From Taibaiella soli (GTDB lineage Bacteria; Bacteroidota; Bacteroidia; Chitinophagales; Chitinophagaceae): a stretch of 64,000 nt of DNA. The position numbers and the translations under genes are program-made. Positions 17,418 to 24,937 of this stretch are shown in pieces. Position 1 is the stretch's first letter. Every line of letters begins with the position of its first letter. The notes below the pieces were generated by a model. The model saw only the letters and a program-made list of their open reading frames with translations, had not been told where the DNA came from and did no database searches. The DNA lies in assembly GCF_003236175.1 (NCBI RefSeq), contig NZ_QKTW01000003.1, positions 232,298 to 296,297 on the forward strand, read 5' to 3'.

Positions 17418-17861
17418 CTACTGATTCACTTTCCATTGATGCGTGGCATCTTCAAAAATCTCCTTACCCCAAACCGGCAGTTCCGCCTTGATTCTCTCAA
17501 CTACCTCGTTGCAGGCTTCAATAGCAGCTTTGCGATGCGCAGATGAAGTAAATACAAACAGGCAGATTTCACCAGCAGCAATTTCGCCTAAACTATGATG
17601 AATATGCATGCAAGTAAGGTTGTATTTTTCAAAAATGGCTTCACGGATCATATGCATTTTCTCCAGTGCCATTTCTTCGTAGGCAGTATACTCAATTGCT
17701 TTTACTTTTTGCCCATTCACTTCATCGGCACGCACTTGACCCAAAAAGATATCATGTGCGCCAATTTCAGTTTTGGTGCTGTGTTTAGCAATACTATCTG
17801 CAATAAATGAAGGACTGATTGGTCCTTGCATGAAAATATTTTTGGTCTTGTGCTCCTTCAT
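17418..17861 (-). CDS. moaE: Molybdopterin synthase catalytic subunit
   Basis: 147 residues. It transfers sulfur from thiocarboxylated MoaD to precursor Z. Motifs: GAHDIFLGQVRADEVNG, IEYTAYEEMALEKM, MHIHHSLGEIAAGE, and SSAHRKAAIEACNEVVERIK, followed by the catalytic-lysine region LPVWGKEIFED near residue 134. An internal start at residue 11 is possible. It lies 17 bases after moaD, as expected for its protein partner. Confidence 0.93.
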   Translation of the reverse strand: MKEHKTKNIFMQGPISPSFIADSIAKHSTKTEIGAHDIFLGQVRADEVNGQKVKAIEYTAYEEMALEKMHMIREAIFEKYNLTCMHIHHSLGEIAAGEICLFVFTSSAHRKAAIEACNEVVERIKAELPVWGKEIFEDATHQWKVNQ

Positions 17862-17878
17862 GATAAATTCTCTTTTAG

Positions 17879-18109
17879 TTATCCTCCGGAAAATGGCGGC
17901 AGTAAAGCGATTTGTGCGCCTTCACTAATTTCTGTATTGGTTGAAATAATCTCTTTGTTGATAGCAATCTGATAACGCAATGACTGCAGCTGCGGAAACA
18001 TTTTTTCCAGGATCTTTTTCAGTGAGTCAGTATCTGGTGTGTCGATGGAAAGGTTATTCCCTACAATTTCGGCGATCTGTCCAAAAGCTATAATCGAATT
18101 GCTTGTCAT
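17879..18109 (-). CDS. moaD: Molybdopterin synthase sulfur-carrier subunit
   Basis: 76 residues of ubiquitin-like fold, with the required C-terminal Gly-Gly (ALLPPFSGG) that is adenylated and thiocarboxylated. The adenylating enzyme (MoeB/ThiF/HesA type) is not in this cluster. Its ATG overlaps the stop of the upstream gene by 4 bases, so translation is coupled. Confidence 0.92.
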   Translation of the reverse strand: MTSNSIIAFGQIAEIVGNNLSIDTPDTDSLKKILEKMFPQLQSLRYQIAINKEIISTNTEISEGAQIALLPPFSGG

Positions 18110-18621
18110 GGTATCCGGTTTACGATGATTTTAGACAGGCATTTTACATAGCGGCGACCGGTATTCACATCTGTTGTGGAAATAATGGCAATACGGTCAT
18201 CAACAGCGTTCGCCTTTTTACCATTTTCTTCCGTAATCACATACACATGATCTCCAAGCGGATTGTTATATAGCTCATTCCAGGAAAACACCACTTTATA
18301 GCCATCCGTGGCTACGCAGGTAAAATAAAATTCGCTCAGCACTTTCGGCGACTCAGACGTGTACACAACCTGTTTCAGTACGTCTTTCAGCAAGACGCCT
18401 TTTAGTTTTTCGTGTGTGTATTTTGATTCGCCTAAATGGTTTTTAATACTGACATCGCCAATGTTCACTTGTTTAAAAGTATCCAGCGCATTGAGTGTGA
18501 TTGTTGCTTCTGTTTTTACATTGCCCGAAATGGTAAATGATGTTGTCGGTGTTAGTTTCTTTTGGGCGATAGCAGCGTCTTGCAATAAAACAAACGATAG
18601 CAGGATAAGTACCTTTTTCAT
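18106..18621 (-). CDS. Secreted small protein with sulfite-oxidase-type molybdopterin-binding domain
   Basis: 171 residues. A signal peptide (about 1-19, ending AIAQ) is followed by a single Oxidored_molyb-like domain: KGVLLKDVLKQV, TCVATDGYKVVFSWNELYNN, and a C-terminal GRRYVKCLSKI motif. It lacks the dimerisation domain of sulfite oxidases, and I do not see the LQCAGNRR-type cofactor Cys, so catalysis is doubtful; cofactor or oxyanion binding is possible. Its position inside the cofactor operon, 11 bases after a sulfite-exporter-type gene, supports a link to sulfur oxyanions or cofactor storage. Confidence 0.75.
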   Translation of the reverse strand: MKKVLILLSFVLLQDAAIAQKKLTPTTSFTISGNVKTEATITLNALDTFKQVNIGDVSIKNHLGESKYTHEKLKGVLLKDVLKQVVYTSESPKVLSEFYFTCVATDGYKVVFSWNELYNNPLGDHVYVITEENGKKANAVDDRIAIISTTDVNTGRRYVKCLSKIIVNRIP

Positions 18622-18632
18622 ATTGTGTTGAT

Positions 18633-19373
18633 TTAAGCACCAGTTAATAAAAGCTTGTAGGCGGCAATTGCTAGAACCGTGGCCAGTAAATATTTGATCA
18701 CGTTATGACTAAAGCGCAATGCGCCGAGGTAAGCACCGGCCAATCCGCCCGCAAATGCGATGATTACATAAAGGTACATGTCGGTGGTGAAATGAATTCC
18801 TTTCGTTAATTGCCCGGCCAGGCCTGCGAGTGAATTGACAAATATGAACAACGCACTAATTGCTGCAGCCTGTTTTTGATTGGTCCATTTCAAAAGCAGT
18901 AAAACCGGGGATAGGATAACACCACCGCCAATGCCAATCATGCCGGAAAGCAAGCCAATAGCACCACCTATCAACAATGACAGATAAATATTGCTTTCTT
19001 TGATTTCGTTGACTTTGATGTTCGGAAAAAAGAAAAAGCGGATAACCGGAATAAATAAAAATGCGCCGAGGATTCGTTTGTAAGATGCGCCGTCTACGGT
19101 CATTCGTCCGCCTAAAAACGAAGCGGGAATAGACGCAGCAGCCAATGGCCAGAATATCTTGCTTTTAAAATGTCCGCCTCGGTAAAACTGCACGAATGCA
19201 ACCATTGATACGAACAAATTTAGCAGCAAAGCGGTTGGTTTCATAACCTCTGGCGCCATTCCAAAAACGGCCATGAGTGCCAGATACCCACTGGCGCCGC
19301 CATGACCTACAGACGCATATAAAAATGCTACGAGAAAAAGTAGTACGTAAAAAAGTATCAGTGAAGTTGCCAT
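18633..19373 (-). CDS. TauE/SafE family membrane protein (putative sulfite/sulfoacetate exporter)
   Basis: 246 residues with about eight membrane segments and two repeated halves. Conserved Gly-rich motifs are present: ASVGHGGASGYLAL at the start of the first half and GMIGIGGGVILSPVLLLL at the start of the second. The family moves sulfite or small organosulfonates, although most members are uncharacterised. The ATG overlaps the moeA stop by one base (TAATG), so it is co-translated with moeA. Confidence 0.87.
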   Translation of the reverse strand: MATSLILFYVLLFLVAFLYASVGHGGASGYLALMAVFGMAPEVMKPTALLLNLFVSMVAFVQFYRGGHFKSKIFWPLAAASIPASFLGGRMTVDGASYKRILGAFLFIPVIRFFFFPNIKVNEIKESNIYLSLLIGGAIGLLSGMIGIGGGVILSPVLLLLKWTNQKQAAAISALFIFVNSLAGLAGQLTKGIHFTTDMYLYVIIAFAGGLAGAYLGALRFSHNVIKYLLATVLAIAAYKLLLTGA

Positions 19374-20557
19374 TATGCGGGTAAGATATGTACAGTTACA
19401 ATGTCGTCGGTATGATACTCGGTGCCTTCTTCTTCTAGAATAATAAAGCAGTTGGCAGTTGCGAAAGATCGCATACGGTAAGATTCCTGTGCATCAAGCG
19501 GAATGACGGCATCGTTAAGCAGCAGGCCTTTAAGGAAATGAGTAAGGCCTGGCTTCTTGGTATAACCTCGAGCCAATGGCAATTCCCGCGCGATGATTTT
19601 GCTATGCGGCATATGCATCATCTGTTCCAGAGCTGGCCATGTATATTCATAAAAACAGGTGAGTACAGAAGATGGATTGCCCGGAAGCCCGAATACAAGC
19701 TTATTTCCAAGCGTTCCAAAAAACAATGGTTTGCCTGGTTTCTGTTTTATTTTATGAAAATGTTTTTCTACACCGCAGTTTTCTAACGCCTTTGAAACAA
19801 AATCATAATCACCTACACTAACACCGCCAGTGATTAGTAAAACATCAGATGTTTCAAGGTGGAATTTTAATGTTTCTTGTAAAGTAGAAAGGTCGTCTGC
19901 AGCATATACAACACTTGCTGCCTCAAGATGCAGCGTTTGCAAAACAGCAGTGAGCGTATATGAATTGGACTCATACACCTGGCCAAATTCGAGCGGTTGT
20001 CCCGGTTGTTGTAATTCATTTCCGGTAACAACGATTGATATTTTTGGTTTTGGATAGACATTGACTTCATGAATTCCGAGACCAGCCAGAAAACCGATAG
20101 ACGCGGCTGTCAGTACATTGCCTTGCGGAATGGCCAATGCACCGGACATCATTTCAGATCCTTTCGGACGAACGTTTCCGCCTTTCTCCAATAAATCATC
20201 TTCTATGATGAGTTGTCCATTTTCAACCCGTGTTTTTTCCTGCATCACTACAGTGTCTGCATTTTCCGGAACTGCAGCGCCTGTAAAAATTCGAACAGCA
20301 GTTCCTGCCTCCAGTGGAGGTGCATCGCCACGACCGGCCGGGATTTCACCTTGCAAAAGCAAAGTTTTCTGTTTCCAGCTGTCGAATGCAAACGCATAAC
20401 CGTCCATCGCAGATTGGGGAAAGCCCGGAATATCGCTACCTGCAAAGCAGTCTTCGGCCAAAACCATTCCTACAGCCTCTTTCAACGGCATAGTTACTGG
20501 TGTCAACGATTGGGTATGATCGTGAATAATTTTCTTTGCTTCTGCTACAGAAATCAT
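19373..20557 (-). CDS. moeA: Molybdopterin molybdotransferase
   Basis: 394 residues. It inserts molybdate into adenylylated molybdopterin. Domains follow the MoeA order: N-terminal domain with SAMDGYAF near residue 50, the MoCF-binding core with ITGGVSVGDYDFV (about 245) and FGLPGNPSSVLTCFYEY (about 290), and a C-terminal beta-barrel domain. It lies 15 bases after moaA, which puts it in the same operon. Confidence 0.93.
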   Translation of the reverse strand: MISVAEAKKIIHDHTQSLTPVTMPLKEAVGMVLAEDCFAGSDIPGFPQSAMDGYAFAFDSWKQKTLLLQGEIPAGRGDAPPLEAGTAVRIFTGAAVPENADTVVMQEKTRVENGQLIIEDDLLEKGGNVRPKGSEMMSGALAIPQGNVLTAASIGFLAGLGIHEVNVYPKPKISIVVTGNELQQPGQPLEFGQVYESNSYTLTAVLQTLHLEAASVVYAADDLSTLQETLKFHLETSDVLLITGGVSVGDYDFVSKALENCGVEKHFHKIKQKPGKPLFFGTLGNKLVFGLPGNPSSVLTCFYEYTWPALEQMMHMPHSKIIARELPLARGYTKKPGLTHFLKGLLLNDAVIPLDAQESYRMRSFATANCFIILEEEGTEYHTDDIVTVHILPA

Positions 20558-20572
20558 AAATAATATTTGGCT

Positions 20573-21562
20573 TTAACCGCCAATAGCAATCATGCTGCGG
20601 TTTTGAATAGTCTGTGTTTCAATATGGCTGAAGTCTGGCGTGAATTGTCCGCCGAGTGCTTCCGCCTTCTGTAAGATACACTCATGGATCAGTTTTTCCA
20701 CATCTTCACCATTTCGTAACGCAGTGAGCAGATCTGTCTCCTGTTTGGAGAAAAGACAATTCTTCATTTTACCATCAGCTGCGAGGCGCATACGGTTGCA
20801 AGTGCCGCAGAATGGTGCGCTCATGGTACTGATGACTGCGAAGGTGCCTGCATGGCCCGGAACGCGGTAATGTTTCGCCGTGTCATTCGGATCGTCACTG
20901 ATCTTTTCAAATTGAAAACGTTGCGCTGCGACTTCCATTATTTCCTGCCAGGTAAATACTTTGTTGCTTGTCCATCGGTTGCCGGTGAAAGGCATGAATT
21001 CAATAAATCGAACGTGTACCGGCGTGTCTTTGGTCCAGCCGATAAAGTCGTTGATTTCGTTATCGTTAAGGCCTTTCATCATCACCGCATTTATCTTTAC
21101 AACGATATTGTTGTTGAGCAGTAGCTGTATATTTTTCAGGATCTGATCGTAACCATCACGACGGGTAATCAGTTTGAATTTTTCTGCATTCAGCGTATCC
21201 AGACTGATATTGATGGACCCGATGTTTGCATTTTTCAGGACGTCGATAAATTCATGAATGCGGCTGCCATTCGATGTGAGTGTCAACTTTACCGGCAATT
21301 TTGCGAGACGATTAATGATATCAGCCGCATCTTTCCTGACCAGTGGTTCGCCGCCAGTAAGGCGTATTTTATTAACTCCGAGATTTACGAATACCTTTGC
21401 CAGCGATTCAATTTCGTCGGCCTGCATGAGTTTTGACGAAGGGGTGAAATGATAATCTTCTTCTGGCATGCAATAGAAACACCGCAGATTGCAATGGTCT
21501 GTAAGCGAAATCCGTAGATAATTATGTGCCCTGTTGAAAGAATCCTGTATCATTCCACTCAA
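20573..21562 (-). CDS. moaA: GTP 3',8-cyclase
   Basis: 329 residues; a start at the fourth codon (MIQDSF) is equally likely. A radical SAM enzyme, the first step of molybdopterin synthesis. The SAM cluster motif CNLRCFYC lies near residues 24-31. The second, substrate-binding cluster is formed by CGTC plus a Cys about 14 residues on (KNCLF). The essential C-terminal Gly-Gly is present (IAIGG). First gene of the molybdenum-cofactor operon. Confidence 0.94.
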   Translation of the reverse strand: MSGMIQDSFNRAHNYLRISLTDHCNLRCFYCMPEEDYHFTPSSKLMQADEIESLAKVFVNLGVNKIRLTGGEPLVRKDAADIINRLAKLPVKLTLTSNGSRIHEFIDVLKNANIGSINISLDTLNAEKFKLITRRDGYDQILKNIQLLLNNNIVVKINAVMMKGLNDNEINDFIGWTKDTPVHVRFIEFMPFTGNRWTSNKVFTWQEIMEVAAQRFQFEKISDDPNDTAKHYRVPGHAGTFAVISTMSAPFCGTCNRMRLAADGKMKNCLFSKQETDLLTALRNGEDVEKLIHECILQKAEALGGQFTPDFSHIETQTIQNRSMIAIGG

Positions 21563-21713
21563 AGTTACTAAGGAATGTGCTGAATGTGTTTAATGTGTGG
21601 GAATGTGTTTAATGTGTTTGTGTTGCTGGCTCTAATGTTATATGCTTCGACTCCGCTCGGCATGACAAAAGTGGGCAAGCATGGTGTTGACGAAACGTGC
21701 AACTCGCATTTTT

Positions 21714-21762
21714 TTGACTTTTGACTTTTGACTTTTGACTTTTGACTTTTGACTTTTGACTT
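21714..21762. repeat. Seven tandem copies of TTGACTT
   Basis: Seven perfect, contiguous 7-base units TTGACTT run from 21714 to 21762. The last units overlap the predicted -33 region of the marR promoter. Confidence 0.95.
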
Positions 21763-21779
21763 TTTTCGAATTAAATTTG
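21749..21779 (+). promoter_or_regulatory. Predicted marR promoter
   Basis: TAAATTTG at 21772-21779 matches the Bacteroidota -7 consensus TAnnTTTG exactly. A -33 TTG at 21749-21751 is 20 bases upstream, the preferred spacing, and comes from the TTGACTT array. The expected start would be near 21786, about 26 bases before the marR ATG. Confidence 0.6.
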
Positions 21780-21811
21780 GTTGATACCACAACTAATTAT
21801 AGCTTTGCCAT

Positions 21812-22255
21812 ATGAAATCGGTAAAAAACTTTCCTGATTCGATTTTGTTCCACATGGGAATGTTCAATAAAGCTTTGTTTAACAAGGCTAATAAGATCAT
21901 CGCCCAGAATGGATTTCCGATTCAGGTGGAGCAATTGCCAGTGGTGATGGTGTTGTTTTACGAGGGTGACCAATCGCAGCAGCAAATCGCTGATAGTTGT
22001 GATCGCGACAAATCTTCTATTCAGAGAAGTATTTCTTCGCTTTTGAAAAGAGAAATAGTGCAGGTAGCACAGGATCCGCATGATAAACGAAAGAATATTG
22101 TGCATCTGACCGCGAAAGGCAAGAGCCTTGCAAAAGAGATTGAAGAAGAAATCTTTAAGATTGAACACATCATTTTCGGAAATCTCTCTCAGGAGAAAAA
22201 AGCATCGTTTATCAAGCACCTGGAAGAAATGCACAAGCTGTTGGAAGACAGTTGA
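21812..22255 (+). CDS. MarR family transcriptional regulator of the adjacent efflux operon
   Basis: 147 residues, winged-helix MarR fold: a helical N-terminus, the DNA-recognition region QSQQQIADSCDRDKSSIQRSISSLLKREIV (given in parts: QQIADSCDRDKSS then SISSLLKREIV, about residues 57-86), the wing with a conserved DPHDKRKN, and C-terminal dimerisation helices. MarR proteins usually repress efflux genes and release DNA on binding small phenolic or toxic compounds. It is immediately followed by palindromic operators and an RND efflux operon, its probable target. Confidence 0.9.
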   Translation: MKSVKNFPDSILFHMGMFNKALFNKANKIIAQNGFPIQVEQLPVVMVLFYEGDQSQQQIADSCDRDKSSIQRSISSLLKREIVQVAQDPHDKRKNIVHLTAKGKSLAKEIEEEIFKIEHIIFGNLSQEKKASFIKHLEEMHKLLEDS

Positions 22256-22271
22256 TTTTTTTGACCTTAAA

Positions 22272-22304
22272 TAGTTGATATATCTATTGTATGCGTATCA
22301 ACTA
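22272..22304. promoter_or_regulatory. Probable MarR operator, copy 1
   Basis: A perfect 9-bp inverted repeat TAGTTGATA / TATCAACTA (22272-22280 with 22296-22304) separated by 15 bases. It starts 16 bases after the marR stop. The surrounding TTTTTTGACC and the 3' part TATCTATTGTAT are repeated almost exactly 115 bases later. Confidence 0.65.
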
Positions 22305-22386
22305 ATATTTTTTAGAGCATCTTTTCCCGAAGGTGAGGAAGAGACAGAACAGCGGCCGGGATACGGCATATTTTTTTGACCAAAAA

Positions 22387-22419
22387 TAGTTGATATATCT
22401 ATTGTATATACATCAACTA
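22387..22419. promoter_or_regulatory. Probable MarR operator, copy 2, over the efflux promoter
   Basis: The second copy, TAGTTGATA / CATCAACTA (22387-22395 with 22411-22419), has one mismatch in the arms. It lies 37 bases upstream of the tolC ATG, a repressing position. Like copy 1 it is preceded by TTTTTTTGACC, so promoter and operator were duplicated together. Confidence 0.65.
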
Positions 22420-22455
22420 TTATTTATAAAAGCAGAATTGAACATTCAAAATCAG

Positions 22456-23817
22456 ATGAAACGGTTGAAATTCCTTTTGATTGCGGCAATAACACTATTG
22501 TCGGCGGGTATGGCGAATGCCCAACAAGTGCTCTCGTTGCAAGACTGTCTTCGTTTTGCACTGGACAATAACCAGAATATCGCCATTAAAAAGTATGAGC
22601 AGCTGGAAGGCGATCAAAAAGTAGTGCAGGCACGTTCGCAGGCATTACCGCAGGTAAATGGCAATGCCAATTTTACCGACAACTTCAAAAAACAAGTGAT
22701 TGTGTTGCCGGGCGAATTGACTGGTAATCCAGGAACCACAACAGCTGTGCAAATGGGTACCACTTATAACCCAACAGCGAGTGTAGACGTAAGCCAGCAA
22801 TTATTGAACGTTGGTGTATTTACGGCTTTAAAGGCTGCGGAAACGGGCCGTCATTATTATACGCTGAACACACAGCTCACCGAAGAACAGGTGATTAATC
22901 AGGTGGCGCAGATGTATTATCAGATCTGTGCGACGAAAGCAAGCATTAAAATTTTGAACATCACGATTCAGAATCTCGAAAAACTGGTTGCCTCTACTGA
23001 CGGTCAATATAAAAGTGGACTGGCGCGTAAAATAGATCTGCAGCGTATTCAGGTAAAACTGACCAATACAAAAACACAACTGACTGAAAAGGAAAACCAA
23101 TTGGTGATTCTTGGCAATAATCTCAAACTCTCGATGGGTATGCAGCCAGGGCAGGAAATCGCCATTGCAGAAATACCGTTGAAAGACATTGAGCAAAAAG
23201 TAAGCAGTGACGTAGCAGTCGCAGCGTTTAATCTCAGCAATCTCACGGAGATGAAAATACTGGACGTACAAAAAGACCTCTACACTTTGCAGAAGAAAGC
23301 CAGTCAGGCAGAATACTATCCGAAGTTATCAGCTTTTGCCAACTACTCTTACAATGGCATGAGCAACAGTTTTGGTGATATGTTCAAGAATGGCGGTAGT
23401 GATGTATGGTACGGGACCGGCGCGTTTGGCCTGAGATTGAGTGTGCCGATTTTTGATGGTTTTAATCGCCGTTCTAAAGTTGCGATGGATAAAATTGCGC
23501 TGAAGAAACTGGCGCAGCAGAAAGAGTATACAGAGATATCACTGAACGCTAGTTATAACAGTGCCAAACTTACTTTATACAATACGCTGAATGCAATTCG
23601 TTCGCAGCAGGAAAACGTTTCACTCGCAGATGAAGTATATCAGTCCAGCAGTCAAAACTACAACCTGGGTATTGCTTCACTGACCGATCTGCTTGATGCG
23701 GAAAACTCTTTTGAAGACGCGCAGAATGCTTACACGCAGGCCTTGCTGAATTACAAACTGGCAGAACTGGAAACGCTGAAAGCAACCGGCAATATCAAAA
23801 CTCTTTTAAATAATTAA
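22456..23817 (+). CDS. TolC family outer-membrane efflux channel
   Basis: 453 residues from the ATG at 22456; an upstream in-frame TTG lies inside the operator. A signal peptide (about 1-22, ending MANAQ) is followed by two OEP repeats of long helices. The classic ALDNNQNIAIKKYEQL motif is near residue 35 and the C-terminal repeat contains NLGIASLTDLLDAENSF near 410. It forms the exit duct for the RND pump encoded downstream. First structural gene of the operon. Confidence 0.92.
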   Translation: MKRLKFLLIAAITLLSAGMANAQQVLSLQDCLRFALDNNQNIAIKKYEQLEGDQKVVQARSQALPQVNGNANFTDNFKKQVIVLPGELTGNPGTTTAVQMGTTYNPTASVDVSQQLLNVGVFTALKAAETGRHYYTLNTQLTEEQVINQVAQMYYQICATKASIKILNITIQNLEKLVASTDGQYKSGLARKIDLQRIQVKLTNTKTQLTEKENQLVILGNNLKLSMGMQPGQEIAIAEIPLKDIEQKVSSDVAVAAFNLSNLTEMKILDVQKDLYTLQKKASQAEYYPKLSAFANYSYNGMSNSFGDMFKNGGSDVWYGTGAFGLRLSVPIFDGFNRRSKVAMDKIALKKLAQQKEYTEISLNASYNSAKLTLYNTLNAIRSQQENVSLADEVYQSSSQNYNLGIASLTDLLDAENSFEDAQNAYTQALLNYKLAELETLKATGNIKTLLNN

Positions 23818-23842
23818 TCCACTCATCTACATAAATACTACA

Positions 23843-24907
23843 ATGAAAAAAGCATTGCTATACGGATCAATGGTGATTGCAGCCATCGTGTTGATCTTCT
23901 GGAAACTGAACGCTAATAAAAAAGAAAACAACGAGCGTACTGAGCTCGTTAAAGAAAGCAATAACGGTGCAGTTCCTGTACTCACAGAAAAAGTTGCGCC
24001 AACTAAATTTGATCAGAATATTCTGGCTAATGGTACGTTTGCACCGGTGCATGAAATTGAATTTCCTTCCGAAGTTTCAGGTCGCATCACAGAGTTGTAT
24101 GTGAAAGAGGGTAGCGTTGTAAAGAAAGGACAGTTGCTTGCCCGCATCGACAATGAAGTAGCGAACGCTGATCTGCAATCTGCAAAAGCTGCCTTGAGTC
24201 AGGCTAAGGTGGACAAAGAACGTTATGAGAAAGCATTTCAGAGCGGCGGTGTTACCCAGAAACAGATGGACGATATGAAGCTGCAATACGATAACGCAGA
24301 AGCAAGATACACAGCAGCTCGCCGTAAAGTAGATGATTCTTATATCAAAGCGCCAATCTCTGGAGCAATCAATAATAAGATGGTAGAAGTGGGTGCTTAT
24401 CTTTCTCCGGGTACCAAAATGTTTGAAATCGTAGACGTGTCCAAACTTAAACTGGTCGTGGCTGTGCCTGAATTACAAGTTGTACAGCTGCAGAGCGGAC
24501 AAGATGTAAAAGTTACTTCAAACGTTTTCCCAGAAGCAGTGTACAATGGTAAAATCACGTTTATTGCTTCGAAAGGTGATAATTCCATGAACTATCCGGT
24601 AGAAGTAGAAGTGACAAATATCGCCGGCAAGGAAGTGAAAGCAGGTATGTACGGAACGGCGAATTTTATGTTGCCAGAACAAAAAGATGCGATTTTGATT
24701 CCGCGTACTGCATTCTATGGTGGTGTAAACAGTAACAGCATTTTTGTATTCGATAATGGTACTGCTAAAACACGCAAAGTTATTGCTGGTCGCATTATGG
24801 GTGATAAAGTGGAAATCCGTGATGGTCTGAAAGAAGGCGAAACGGTGATCACCAGCGGTCAGGTGAATCTGGCAGACGGTGTGAAAGTAACGATGCAAAA
24901 ACAATAA
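23843..24907 (+). CDS. Efflux RND periplasmic adaptor (membrane fusion protein)
   Basis: 354 residues. An N-terminal membrane anchor (about residues 5-22) is followed by the biotinyl-lipoyl-like half-motifs (EIEFPSEVSGRITELYVKEG and later KAPISGAINNKMVEVGAYLS), a coiled-coil hairpin at about 105-155, a beta-barrel domain and a membrane-proximal domain. It bridges the inner-membrane pump and TolC. It lies 25 bases after tolC. Confidence 0.93.
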   Translation: MKKALLYGSMVIAAIVLIFWKLNANKKENNERTELVKESNNGAVPVLTEKVAPTKFDQNILANGTFAPVHEIEFPSEVSGRITELYVKEGSVVKKGQLLARIDNEVANADLQSAKAALSQAKVDKERYEKAFQSGGVTQKQMDDMKLQYDNAEARYTAARRKVDDSYIKAPISGAINNKMVEVGAYLSPGTKMFEIVDVSKLKLVVAVPELQVVQLQSGQDVKVTSNVFPEAVYNGKITFIASKGDNSMNYPVEVEVTNIAGKEVKAGMYGTANFMLPEQKDAILIPRTAFYGGVNSNSIFVFDNGTAKTRKVIAGRIMGDKVEIRDGLKEGETVITSGQVNLADGVKVTMQKQ

Positions 24908-24937
24908 TCCTTTTCATCATTTCAAAAACGATTTCAG

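Noticed and set aside
22390-22455. Upstream extension of TolC from a TTG at 22390
   Set aside because: The added residues lie in the operator palindrome and precede the signal peptide; the ATG at 22456 gives a normal signal sequence.
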